The notes: a model not told the origin generated them from the letters alone. 64,000 nt of DNA from Acidobacteriota bacterium (GCA_013289765.1 JABCZI010000004.1:1-64000); one strand, 5' to 3'. Shown: positions 27,024-35,610, counted from the stretch's first letter. A program made the numbers and translations.

Positions 27024-28775
27024 ATGAAGAAGTCAGTTCTGGATGGTGCTGAGGAAGCCTCATTCAGAAGGCCATCCAGGAAACTAAAATCTATTCCCCC
27101 GCTGCCGAGGTTAGCCCTCCTTTTGATATTGGATTTCTTGGGCGGACTCGGATTTGCGCAGATCAATAAAAGCCCCGCCAAAAACGAGCCCCAAGCCGCG
27201 CCAACTAGCTACATCGGCAACCAAGCGTGTGCCCGTTGTCACGCCGCCATCTTCGAATCCTACGCCCGCACTCCTATGGCGCACGCGAGCGGTCCCGCTA
27301 CTGAAAACCTGATCCCCGCCGATTTCTTGCATAAGAATTCAGGCGTTCACTATCGGATCTACTCCGAAAGCAACACGGTCTGGTTGCAGTTCGAACGCCC
27401 GGGAGACTCGGCTGCAACTGGCAAACGCCAGCTACTCTACTCCATCGGCTCCGGACGCCGCGGCCGAACTTACTTGTTTGCGGTCGACGATTTTGTTTTC
27501 GAATCTCCGGTGAACTGGTACGCAGATCGCCAGCAGTGGGACATGGCCCCAGCTTACGGCGAGGTTCGCGAAATCCCCTTGAACCTTCCCGCCTATCCCA
27601 CCTGCCTGCGCTGCCACGCGAGCGGTATGAGTCAGCCCCTGGATGGAACAGAAAACCGATACGCCACGCCGCTTTTCTCCCAGGCCGGGGTTGGATGCGA
27701 GCGGTGCCACGGTGCCGGAGCCGCGCACGTGCAAAGTGCGGCAGCCATGGTGAACCCTGCGAAACTGCCGCCCCAGCGCCGGGACGCGGTCTGCATGCAA
27801 TGCCATCTGGAAAGCAATGCCGCAATCGAGCGCGCCGGACGCCACGCTTACGATTTCCGTCCGGGCGACATACTCGACGATTACGTCCGCCATTACGTGC
27901 TTACGCGAACCCAGTCCTCGGGCCTCGGCGCAAACAGTCAATTCGAAGCTCTGGCGCAAAGCAAATGCAAGATCAAATCAGGCGATTCCATGTCTTGTAT
28001 GAGTTGTCACGATCCCCACTACTCTCCCGCCGAGAGTGAGCGGCCGTCTTACTTTCGGGGAAAATGTTTGGCCTGCCACGGTGCAGCTTTTGGCCTTAAG
28101 CACCATCCGCAGCAGCCGGACTGCACAACCTGTCACATGCCTTCCTCTTTGAGCGCGGATATCGCTCACACCGAGGTGACGGATCATCGTATTCGCGCTC
28201 GTCCCGGTTTGTCGCCCCAACTTCTGCAGGATCCTATCTCGTCAAAGCCCGCCTTGAGTTTGGTTCCTTTCCCTTACTCAAAAGAAGCCGCAAGTGACAT
28301 ACGCGATGAAGCGCTGGCTTGGCAGTCTCTAGCGAATGGCGGACTTTCAGAAGCCGCTCCCTATGCAGAGCAATCGCTGCGGCTCGCAGCGAAACAAGGT
28401 CCCAATGATCCGCCCATCCTCGCGGGCCTCGCTTTTGTCGAATTGAATCGCGGGCAGCTCGACCGTGCTCGCGCTCTTTACGAGCAAGCCCTTGCTTTGG
28501 ATCCGAACCTGGTCGATGCCGCCGCGAACCTGGGCGTGATCGAAGCCCGAAGCGGACACTTCAGCCGCGCCGTCAAACTGTGGGAAGCGGCCTTTGAACG
28601 CGCTCCTGGAAAAAGCGCCATTGGCATGAACCTGGCACGCACTCTGTGTGAGGCTGGCCAAATGAAAGAAGCGAAGTCATATGTGGAACGAGTTCTCCGC
28701 TTCAATCCCGACCTATCCGAAGCAAAAAAACTCTTGCAGCAGACGGACGCAGTTCCGCCGAAATGCACGCCCTGA
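27024..28775 (+). CDS. seven-heme cytochrome c with C-terminal TPR domain
   Basis: A 583-residue exported protein. A hydrophobic segment (about residues 29-46) acts as signal or anchor. Seven CxxCH heme-binding motifs follow: CARCH, CLRCH, CERCH, CMQCH, CMSCH, CLACH and CTTCH. The region resembles the cytochrome c3/c554-like multiheme fold. From about residue 410 there are TPR units (EAAPYAEQSLRLAAKQGP, DRARALYEQALALDPNLVDA, EAKSYVERVLRFNPDLSEA). The fusion suggests electron transfer or redox signalling in the periplasm or at the membrane with a docking scaffold. It is transcribed against the division cluster that surrounds it. Its role is not known. Confidence 0.9.
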   Translation: MKKSVLDGAEEASFRRPSRKLKSIPPLPRLALLLILDFLGGLGFAQINKSPAKNEPQAAPTSYIGNQACARCHAAIFESYARTPMAHASGPATENLIPADFLHKNSGVHYRIYSESNTVWLQFERPGDSAATGKRQLLYSIGSGRRGRTYLFAVDDFVFESPVNWYADRQQWDMAPAYGEVREIPLNLPAYPTCLRCHASGMSQPLDGTENRYATPLFSQAGVGCERCHGAGAAHVQSAAAMVNPAKLPPQRRDAVCMQCHLESNAAIERAGRHAYDFRPGDILDDYVRHYVLTRTQSSGLGANSQFEALAQSKCKIKSGDSMSCMSCHDPHYSPAESERPSYFRGKCLACHGAAFGLKHHPQQPDCTTCHMPSSLSADIAHTEVTDHRIRARPGLSPQLLQDPISSKPALSLVPFPYSKEAASDIRDEALAWQSLANGGLSEAAPYAEQSLRLAAKQGPNDPPILAGLAFVELNRGQLDRARALYEQALALDPNLVDAAANLGVIEARSGHFSRAVKLWEAAFERAPGKSAIGMNLARTLCEAGQMKEAKSYVERVLRFNPDLSEAKKLLQQTDAVPPKCTP

Positions 28776-28893
28776 AGCTTGTCGTCCTGAGGCGGCGAGC
28801 ACTTCACGAGCGGGGAAGCTTCCGCCAACTCAACTGATGCAAGATTTCTGCCCGAGTGCGTTCCCGCTTTTCTCATAGTAGAGACGCGGAAAA

Positions 28894-28913
28894 GGAATTG
28901 TTGATTGTTGATT
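28894..28913. repeat. single-arm GATTGTTGATT-type repeat
   Basis: GGAATTGTTGATTGTTGATT, a partial copy of the family at 25560-25680, between the cytochrome gene and the broken toxin gene. Confidence 0.65.
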
Positions 28914-28971
28914 TCTTCGGTCTTGGGGTGGCGTCGGGCAATGAGCCGGTCTCACCCAGAGTTGCGCATTC

Positions 28972-29271
28972 CTAGCTCCCTAGAAATGCGTCGAGATCGC
29001 GACGCCCCTGCGCCACGCGCATCACCCGCACATCTTTGCCCTCAATACGCTAAACGATCACGTATTCGCCTACTGACAAACTCCGCGACCCAACACCAAA
29101 ATCATCATTACGCGAGCGTCCCAAGTGGGGCCGGCGAGCAATAAGGAGAAATGTATCGGTGATGGAATCGACCAGGCGGTTGGCGAGTTCCGGACTGCCG
29201 CTCTCTGTCGCGACGTAATACCAAATATCGTCTAGATCCGCTGCGGCTCGCTCTGAGACGCGGTGCGCCAT
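28972..29271 (-). pseudogene. ParE/RelE-family toxin gene interrupted by an amber codon
   Basis: The ORF starts at an ATG sharing one base with the antitoxin stop and encodes a ParE-like sequence (RVSERAAADLDDIWYYVA, later RRPHLGRSRNDDF and SLSVGEYVIV). A TAG at 29052-29050 stops it after 73 codons. The same frame continues with RIEGKDVRVMRVAQGRRDLD and AFLGS to a natural stop at 28974-28972, giving a normal ParE length of about 99. ParE toxins usually have Tyr at the interrupted position (VIVYR), and TAG is one base from TAC or TAT. The toxin is therefore probably inactive unless the amber codon is read through. Confidence 0.85.
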
Positions 29272-29549
29272 CAACGGCGCGATTGCTCCGCCACGAGGCG
29301 TGCCCGCCCGCGCTGTTTCACTTCCTCGGCAAGCTCTCGCATGGATTGCTCTGTGATGACTCGTCCTTCGCCGCGTGCCAGCGAAGCTTCCGCAACCTCA
29401 ATGGTAGCTAGAAACTCAGCCCGCTTCCGCTCCCGCTCTTCCCATAGCGACAAAGCTTCTTCCACCGCATCCTCGGCACGGTGCAGCCGGCCAGATTCGA
29501 TGGCCTGCTTGACAAACGCTTCCTGATCGGGGGTCAACCGGACTTCCAT
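29271..29549 (-). CDS. ParD-like type II antitoxin
   Basis: A 92-residue protein overlapping the toxin start by one base, the usual antitoxin-first order. The N-terminal half matches ParD-type ribbon-helix-helix proteins: a short beta-strand (MEVRLTPDQEAFVKQAIESG) and helices (AEDAVEEALSLWEERE). The C-terminal half, rich in Glu and Arg, would wrap the toxin. ParD represses its own operon and neutralises ParE. With its toxin truncated it may remain only as an autoregulator or as a neutraliser of related toxins. It lies in the island between murD and ftsW. Confidence 0.88.
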   Translation of the reverse strand: MEVRLTPDQEAFVKQAIESGRLHRAEDAVEEALSLWEERERKRAEFLATIEVAEASLARGEGRVITEQSMRELAEEVKQRGRARLVAEQSRR

Positions 29550-29638
29550 AGCACAAGCGTAAGAGGCGGGAATCGAGGTGTCAAGCTACTAGGTTAGCGT
29601 TCCAAAATAACAGTAGGGACTATAGAATTCTCCTGTCG

Positions 29639-29779
29639 ATGAGTATCCCAGATTATCAGAGCCTGATGTTGCCTCTGCTCAAGCTCGCGTCTGACGGGCA
29701 GGAACACTCCTTAGCTGTCTCTACTGTTGCCTCGTACGAAATCAAGAAAATTGACGCAGATTACTTCGCTGAGGATTGA
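29639..29779 (+). pseudogene. remnant of restriction endonuclease mrr (internal deletion)
   Basis: A 46-codon ORF. The first 25 residues (MSIPDYQSLMLPLLKLASDG, then QEHSL) match the N-terminal winged-helix start of Mrr proteins. The last 20 (VSTVASYEIKKIDADYFAED) match the extreme Mrr C-terminus. Everything between, normally about 250 residues including the PD-(D/E)xK nuclease core, is missing, yet the frame is preserved across the join. Mrr cuts modified DNA (type IV restriction); this remnant cannot. It lies between the ParD gene and the 3' end of murD on the opposite strand. Confidence 0.8.
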
Positions 29780-29801
29780 CTCGGCCGCTAATGCCCCGTC
29801 C

Positions 29802-31163
29802 TCACTCCAGCCCCCGCACAACTTCCTTAAACACCTGCCCTCGGTGCTCATAGCTTTTGAACTGATCGAAGCTCGCGCAAGCCGGAGCCAGCAACACCAC
29901 ATCACCGGCCTCGGCAACGGAATTTGCCTTGCGCAGCGCATTCTCCAAAGTCTGCGCATGTACCACTTCAATCTCCCCGCTTTTCGAGGAAACGATCTGC
30001 GACTCGATCTTCTCCGCCGCCGCGCCAATTGTGTACACACGTTTCACCCGCTGCCGCAGCAGATCCTTGAGCACGCTGTAGTCGCTGCCCTTGTCCTTGC
30101 CGCCAAGAATCAAGTGAATATTTGCGGGAAACGATTCCAACGCCTTGATGGTCGCATCCACATTCGTGGCCTTAGAATCGTTGTAATAATCCACGCCGCG
30201 GATCGTCGCCACAAACTCCAGCCGGTGTTCGACCGCCTTGAACTCGCGCACCGCCTGCCGGATCTTCTCCGGCGCACACCCCATCAGCGCCCCCGCGCAC
30301 ACCGCGGCCAGCACATTTTCCAGATTGTGAGCGCCTTTCAACGGAATCTCTGAACCCAGCATAATTTCCCGCTGCCGCTCTCCATCGCGAAATAAAACTT
30401 TGCCGTCGCGCTCCCACGCTCCCTGCTCCACTTCTTTCTGCCGGCTGAACCAAAACACTTGTGCCCGCGTCCGTGCCGCCATCGCAACGCAGGTAGGATC
30501 GTCCGCATTCAGCACCGCAAAGTCATCGCCCTTCTGATTCTCAAACATCCGCGCCTTCGCGTCCGTATAAGCCTCGAACGTCCGGTGACGATCCAGATGA
30601 TCCGGCGTCACATTCAGCACAACCGCTATCTTGGGATGAAACGTCTGAATGGTTTCCAGTTGAAAGCTCGACACTTCCAGCACGATCACGGTCTCTGGCT
30701 TATCCCGCTCAACCAGCGAAATCGCCGGTGTCCCAATGTTTCCTCCCACCAGCGTCGGCAGTCCGCCCGCCGTCATAATTTCGCCCGTGAGAGCGGTCGT
30801 CGTAGTCTTCCCGTTCGACCCAGTGATGGCCACAATCGGTCCGCGCAGAAACTGCGCCGCCAGTTCAATTTCGCCGATCACCATCTCGCTCAGCGACCGT
30901 GCCTGCTGCAGCATCGGAGCATCCACCGGAACACCCGGACTCACCACAATTAAATCCTGCTCGCGGAATGTGCGCTCGCCGTGTCCGCCCGTCTCAACCG
31001 TGATGCCATGATCGAGCAATGCCGGAATCTCATTGCGCAGTTCGTCCCCGCTCTTGTTATCGGAAACGGTCACCCGCGCGCCATGCGCTTTCAAGAAAAG
31101 CGCCGACGCCACCCCGGACTTCCCGAGCCCGACCACCAGCACGCGTTTATCTTTAAGTTCCAT
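29802..31163 (-). CDS. murD: UDP-N-acetylmuramoylalanine--D-glutamate ligase MurD
   Basis: The 453-residue Mur ligase that adds D-glutamate to UDP-MurNAc-L-Ala. The N-terminal VVGLGKSGVASALF (10-23), the ATP loop TGSNGKTTTT (114-123), VLEVSSFQLE, LNVTPDHLDRH and YNDSKATNVDATIKAL are all conserved. The C-terminal domain has GGKDKGSDY and LLAPACASFDQF. It follows mraY by 102 bases, with a repeat between them. The next gene of a normal cluster, ftsW, is more than 3 kb away because of the inserted island. Confidence 0.98.
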   Translation of the reverse strand: MELKDKRVLVVGLGKSGVASALFLKAHGARVTVSDNKSGDELRNEIPALLDHGITVETGGHGERTFREQDLIVVSPGVPVDAPMLQQARSLSEMVIGEIELAAQFLRGPIVAITGSNGKTTTTALTGEIMTAGGLPTLVGGNIGTPAISLVERDKPETVIVLEVSSFQLETIQTFHPKIAVVLNVTPDHLDRHRTFEAYTDAKARMFENQKGDDFAVLNADDPTCVAMAARTRAQVFWFSRQKEVEQGAWERDGKVLFRDGERQREIMLGSEIPLKGAHNLENVLAAVCAGALMGCAPEKIRQAVREFKAVEHRLEFVATIRGVDYYNDSKATNVDATIKALESFPANIHLILGGKDKGSDYSVLKDLLRQRVKRVYTIGAAAEKIESQIVSSKSGEIEVVHAQTLENALRKANSVAEAGDVVLLAPACASFDQFKSYEHRGQVFKEVVRGLE

Positions 31164-31177
31164 CTGGAAACTTCATT

Positions 31178-31257
31178 TGCCACGGATCATCACGAATTCG
31201 CACGGATTCAGAAAAAGAAACAGTTTTGTCCGTGAAATCGGTGCGAATCCGTGGCCA
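31178..31257. repeat. paired inverted ATCCGTGG repeat between mraY and murD
   Basis: Left arm TGCCACGGATCATCACGAAT and on to 31211. Right arm 31228-31257, GTCCGTGAAATCGGTGCGAA then TCCGTGGCCA. The arms are inverted relative to each other, as at 24381-24478. Confidence 0.85.
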
Positions 31258-31265
31258 GGAATTTT

Positions 31266-32399
31266 CTACCTCAATTTCAAAGTCGTCAGCGCAAACAAAG
31301 CAAACACCAGCGACGCAATCCAGAACCGCACAATAATTTTCGACTCCGACCATCCCATCAGCTCAAAATGATGATGAATCGGTGCCATCTTGAAGATCCG
31401 CTTCTTGCGCAGCTTATACGATCCGACCTGCAGGATCACCGACATCGCCTCAATGACAAACACGCCCCCGATAAACGGTAACAACAATTCCTGCTTGATG
31501 ATCACCGCGACCGTCCCAATCGCGCCGCCCAGCGCCAGCGACCCCACATCCCCCATAAACACTTCCGCCGGATGCGCGTTGTACCATAGAAATCCAATCG
31601 ACGATCCCACCATCGCTCCGCAAAAAATCGTCAACTCACCCACCTGGGGCATGCGTGGGATTTCCAGATACGTCGCGAACGTCGCGTGGCCGCTGACGTA
31701 CGTGAGCACCGTCAGCGCCCCCGCCGCAATCACGGTGCAGCCGATCGCCAGGCCGTCCAGCCCATCCGTAAGATTCACCGCATTACTGGACCCAACAATC
31801 ACCAGCGCCACAAATCCAATGAACGGCAAAAACGCCAGCGGCCAAAGATGCGGAAAATGCTCCAGCGTCTGCACCACCAGATCCGGATGAAATTGTTTGA
31901 TGAAAGGAACGATCAGCTTCGTCGAATACATCCCATACGTCTGCATCGCGATCAGCATCACCGCGATCACAATGCTGGTGGCGATCTGCAGCCCCAGCTT
32001 CGCTTTCCCGGTCAACCCAAGATTTCGGCGATGCACAACTTTGGTGTAGTCGTCGGTGAATCCGATCGCCGCAAACGCGCATGTGGCGAATACCGCGATC
32101 CAAACGAACCGATTACTCAGGTCCGCCCACAACAGCGTTGGAACCACAATGGCGATCGCGATCAGCAACCCGCCCATGGTTGGCGTCCCGGCTTTTTTCT
32201 GATGAGCCTTCGGCCCTTCTTCGCGAATGTATTGTCCAATCTGGAATTCACGCAGCCGGTTGATCACCAGCGGCCCCACGATGAGCGCGGTAAATAATGC
32301 GGTAAGACTGGCGAACGCAGTGCGGAACGTCAGATAGCGGAAGATGCGGAATGGCGGAAAATAATGTTGCAGCTTCACGAACAACAGCCAGTAGAGCAA
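31266..32399 (-). CDS. mraY: phospho-N-acetylmuramoyl-pentapeptide transferase MraY
   Basis: A 377-residue ten-span membrane enzyme that makes lipid I from UDP-MurNAc-pentapeptide and undecaprenyl phosphate. The start is a TTG (MLYWLLFVKLQ), supported by GGAGG 4 bases upstream and by family alignment. Catalytic and binding motifs include KKAGTPTMGG, the aspartate pair in GFTDDYTKV, NAVNLTDGLDGLA, FMGDVGSLALGG and the C-terminal MAPIHHHFELMG. It is 21 bases after murF, so the two are co-transcribed. Confidence 0.98.
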   Translation of the reverse strand: MLYWLLFVKLQHYFPPFRIFRYLTFRTAFASLTALFTALIVGPLVINRLREFQIGQYIREEGPKAHQKKAGTPTMGGLLIAIAIVVPTLLWADLSNRFVWIAVFATCAFAAIGFTDDYTKVVHRRNLGLTGKAKLGLQIATSIVIAVMLIAMQTYGMYSTKLIVPFIKQFHPDLVVQTLEHFPHLWPLAFLPFIGFVALVIVGSSNAVNLTDGLDGLAIGCTVIAAGALTVLTYVSGHATFATYLEIPRMPQVGELTIFCGAMVGSSIGFLWYNAHPAEVFMGDVGSLALGGAIGTVAVIIKQELLLPFIGGVFVIEAMSVILQVGSYKLRKKRIFKMAPIHHHFELMGWSESKIIVRFWIASLVFALFALTTLKLR

Positions 32400-32420
32400 T
32401 CAGCCTCCGTCCCGCGACAG

Positions 32421-33800
32421 CTAACTCTTGCCGTCGCGACGAGTCTTCCAGATTTCTATTGCCTTCTCCAACGTCACGCCGCGTGAAGCCTTCAACAGCA
32501 CCACGTCCCCGTCGCGCGCCTCGCGCGCCAGCCATTCCCCCGCATCTACGGACGCCTGCACGAACTCTGCCCTGATCCCCGCATCCTTGGCCGCACTCAC
32601 CATCGCCGCGGCCGCGCCCCGTACTCCCAGCAGCACATCGATCTTCTTGCCCGCAATATGCTCCCCCGCTTTGCGGTGCATCTCTTCGCCCGCCTGCCCC
32701 AGTTCCAGCATCTCCCCCGCTACAACGATGCGCCGCTTCGCCGCCATCGCGGCCAGCGCATCCACCATCGCCTCAAGCGCCTTCGGATTCGAATTGTAGC
32801 AATCGTTGATCACCGTGATGTTACCCAGTTGGACTACCTGCCCGCGCTTATCCCCCGAAACCAGAGTCGCCAGCGCCGCCACCGCTTCGGAAGGTTTCAA
32901 TCCGCGCTCAATCCCCACGGCCACGGCCGCAAGCGCGTTGAGCACGTTATGTTCCCCAACCAGCGGCAACGCCGCATGCTCGCGTACGCTGCCGATCACC
33001 ACATCAAACTCAACTCCCTCGCGTCCCTTCGATTGAACATTCTCCGCCCGCACGTCCGCCGTTGCCCGCGTTCCATACATCACGACCTTGCCTTTGAAGC
33101 CGCGCCCAAACTGTGACACGTAATCGTCGTCGGCATTCAACACAGCCATGCCATTCGCGGGAAGCGATTCGACCAATTCATATTTCGCGCGTGCGATTCC
33201 CGCCAGCGAATCAAAAAACTCAAGATGCACCGGCGCCACGTTCGTTACCACCCCAATTTCAGGATGCGCGATTTTCGCCAGCGCGCAAATCTCTCCCGCG
33301 TGCGACATTCCCATCTCAATCACAGCCACGTCATACTCCGGCTCCAACTTCAGGAGCATCAGCGGCAATCCAAAATGGTTATTAAAATTCCCTTCGGACT
33401 TCATCACGCGCAACCGCGCGCTCAGAACATGCGCAATCGCTTCCTTCGTCGTCGTCTTCCCTGCTGACCCAGTTACCGCCACCAGCGGCTTTCCCCACCG
33501 TTTTCTCACCGCCGTAGCCAGAGTTTGCAGCGCCACCTGAGTATCTTCCACCGCTAGCAATCGCGACCGCTCCGGATAGCGCCCTGACTGATCTTCACGC
33601 ACCACTGCGGCGACCGCCCCTTTTTCCAGCGCCTGCTCTACAAAATCGTGCCCGTCGAATCGCTCGCCCTTCACCGCAAAAAAAAGCTGGCCGGGCCCCA
33701 CCGTCCGCGAATCAATGGAGTACCCTTGCGCCACCTCGTCCGCCGGAAAGTCTCCCGCGGCCGAAACGAACTCTGCGATCTTGGAAAGCGCCAGCTTCAT
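32421..33800 (-). CDS. murF: UDP-N-acetylmuramoyl-tripeptide--D-alanyl-D-alanine ligase MurF
   Basis: The 459-residue last Mur ligase, adding D-Ala-D-Ala. The N-terminal domain has GYSIDSRTVGPGQLFFAVKG, the ATP loop TGSAGKTTTKE is at 110-120, and the FNNHFGLPL and EMGMSHAGEI motifs and the C-terminal YNSNPKALEAM are present. It is 21 bases before mraY and 171 bases after murE. A hairpin repeat (33842-33900) lies in the murE-murF gap. Confidence 0.98.
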   Translation of the reverse strand: MKLALSKIAEFVSAAGDFPADEVAQGYSIDSRTVGPGQLFFAVKGERFDGHDFVEQALEKGAVAAVVREDQSGRYPERSRLLAVEDTQVALQTLATAVRKRWGKPLVAVTGSAGKTTTKEAIAHVLSARLRVMKSEGNFNNHFGLPLMLLKLEPEYDVAVIEMGMSHAGEICALAKIAHPEIGVVTNVAPVHLEFFDSLAGIARAKYELVESLPANGMAVLNADDDYVSQFGRGFKGKVVMYGTRATADVRAENVQSKGREGVEFDVVIGSVREHAALPLVGEHNVLNALAAVAVGIERGLKPSEAVAALATLVSGDKRGQVVQLGNITVINDCYNSNPKALEAMVDALAAMAAKRRIVVAGEMLELGQAGEEMHRKAGEHIAGKKIDVLLGVRGAAAAMVSAAKDAGIRAEFVQASVDAGEWLAREARDGDVVLLKASRGVTLEKAIEIWKTRRDGKS

Positions 33801-33841
33801 CTCTTGTTATCCAGCTTCATCTTTATAGCTCCATATAGTTT

Positions 33842-33900
33842 GTCATCCTGAGCGAAGGATGTGCTTCGCGAATGCGAAGCACATCCGCAGTCGAAGGACC
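33842..33900. repeat. GTCATCCTGAGCGAAGG hairpin repeat between murE and murF
   Basis: The repeat opens GTCATCCTGAGCGAAGG and closes TCGAAGGACC. Inside it, GGATGTGCTTCGC (33857-33869) and GCGAAGCACATCC (33874-33886) form a perfect 13-bp stem with a GAAT loop. Related partial copies are at 60666-60697 and 63543-63570. Confidence 0.9.
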
Positions 33901-33971
33901 CCTCCTCTACAAACACCACCAATCGCCGTTGCAAGGCATTTCTAACCGACCCCGAGTTCTCTCGCCCTACC

Positions 33972-35477
33972 CTAACTCCCCACCTTCGCCGCCTCGCATT
34001 CAAACCCCGCCGCCCGCAACGCCTGCCGCGCCACTTCCAAATCATCAAACGGAGCCGATCCCTCCCGCGTAACCTGCACCTTCTCGTGCCCTTTCCCCGC
34101 GAGCAGCACGATATCCCCCGGCCTCGCCTCGCCAATCGCCAGAACAATCGCCTTGCGCCGGTCCGGTTCCACGCTGTACTTCACACCAGTCCTCTGCAGC
34201 CCCACCACCGCATCATTAATAATGGCCAGCGGATCTTCGCTGCGCGGATTATCCGACGTCAACACCACGAAATCGCTCCCGCGCCCCGCCGCTTCGCCCA
34301 TCAGCGGACGCTTTTTCCGGTCCCGATCCCCACCGCATCCGAACACAGTCAGCACGCGCCCCTTTGTCCCGGAAACCAATTCCCGCGCCAGGGCCGTCAG
34401 ATTTCGCAACGCATCGTCGGTATGCGCATAGTCCACCACCACCGTAAAAGGCTGGCCGCAATCCACGCCTTCAAATCTTCCCGGAACGCGCGCCAGCTTG
34501 TCGATGCCGGCCGCAATGGCCTCTGACGAACATCCTCGCGCATAGCACGCGCCAGCCGCCGCCAGAATGTTGTATACGTTCACGCGGCCAATCAGCGCCG
34601 AGAACACCGCAATCTTCCCCGCCGGAGTGATCAAATCAAACCGCGTCCCCCGCGTCGTGATCTCCACTTTCTCCGCATGCAGGTCGCCGCGATTCCATCC
34701 ATATTTCAGCACCACGGAACTTCGCTTCCGGCTGAAGTCTGCCAGCTTCGCGCCCGTTTCATTATCCATATTCGTCACCACGGCGCGCGGTGCCTCCGTG
34801 CCGCAGCCCACAAACAGAACCCGCTTCGCCGCGAAATATTCTTCCATGGTGTTGTGATAATCGAGATGATCGCGGGTCAAATTAGTAAACACGGCGACAT
34901 CAAAAGGGACGCCAAACACGCGCTCCTGCGCCAGCGCGTGCGAGGACACTTCCATCACCGCCTCGGTCGCGCCATTCCCCAACGCCTCATTCAAAATTCG
35001 ATTCAGATCGAGTGCCTCCGGCGTGGTGTGCGGCGCAGGCAGCACTTTCCCCGCAACGTGATACTCGATCGTCCCGATCAGCGCGCTCTTCCGCCCCGCT
35101 GCCGTCAGAATTGCTTCCACAAGAAATGCCGTCGTGCTTTTCCCATTCGTCCCGGTAATTCCGGTGATCGCAATCCGCTCCGCCGGCTTTTTATAAAAGT
35201 TCGCGCTCACCCGCGCCAGCGCTCGCCGCCCCTGCGGAACAACCGCCCACGCCACTCCCGTGCGGGGCTTCTCCGCCGCGGAATCGGTCACGACCGCGAC
35301 CGCTCCCGCCTGAATTGCCTGATCGATAAATCGATTGCCGTCGCTCGATTCCCCGCGCATCGCCACGAACACGCACCCCGGCTTCACCCGCCGCGAGTCA
35401 TATTCGACACTACTAACGCCCGGATCCCCGCTTTGCGCGAGAACTTCCGCTCCATCCAGCACCTGTTGGAAGGTCAT
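33972..35477 (-). CDS. murE: UDP-N-acetylmuramoyl-tripeptide synthetase MurE
   Basis: A 501-residue Mur ligase that adds the third stem-peptide residue. The N-terminal SSVEYDSRRVKPGCVFVAM, the ATP loop TGTNGKSTTAF (109-119), TNLTRDHLDYH and the C-terminal YAHTDDALRNL are intact. The DNPR motif (TSDNPRSEDP) is the one found in enzymes that add meso-diaminopimelate rather than lysine. It is the first gene of the cell-wall cluster here. A TATAAT lies 7 bases before its ATG, and no ftsI or mraW precedes it; the gene upstream is unrelated and divergent. Confidence 0.98.
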   Translation of the reverse strand: MTFQQVLDGAEVLAQSGDPGVSSVEYDSRRVKPGCVFVAMRGESSDGNRFIDQAIQAGAVAVVTDSAAEKPRTGVAWAVVPQGRRALARVSANFYKKPAERIAITGITGTNGKSTTAFLVEAILTAAGRKSALIGTIEYHVAGKVLPAPHTTPEALDLNRILNEALGNGATEAVMEVSSHALAQERVFGVPFDVAVFTNLTRDHLDYHNTMEEYFAAKRVLFVGCGTEAPRAVVTNMDNETGAKLADFSRKRSSVVLKYGWNRGDLHAEKVEITTRGTRFDLITPAGKIAVFSALIGRVNVYNILAAAGACYARGCSSEAIAAGIDKLARVPGRFEGVDCGQPFTVVVDYAHTDDALRNLTALARELVSGTKGRVLTVFGCGGDRDRKKRPLMGEAAGRGSDFVVLTSDNPRSEDPLAIINDAVVGLQRTGVKYSVEPDRRKAIVLAIGEARPGDIVLLAGKGHEKVQVTREGSAPFDDLEVARQALRAAGFECEAAKVGS

Positions 35478-35513
35478 TGCTGAGAATTATATGGCACTGG
35501 GAGCGCTCGAAAG

Positions 35514-35610
35514 GCAATTGCTGATTGCTGATTAGCGATTGCTGATTAGGAATCGCCCTTATGCGGCGCGGTTCTCAATCAGTCAATCATCAATCAAAAA
35601 TCAACAATTT
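35514..35610. repeat. paired inverted GATTGTTGATT repeat upstream of murE
   Basis: Left arm (35514-35552) has three seven-base units (AATTGCTGATTGCTGATT, then ATTGCTGATT). Right arm (35576-35610) has the inverse CAATCATCAATC and AAAATCAACAATT. It lies in the divergent promoter region between murE and the Cys-rich mini-gene. Confidence 0.8.
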
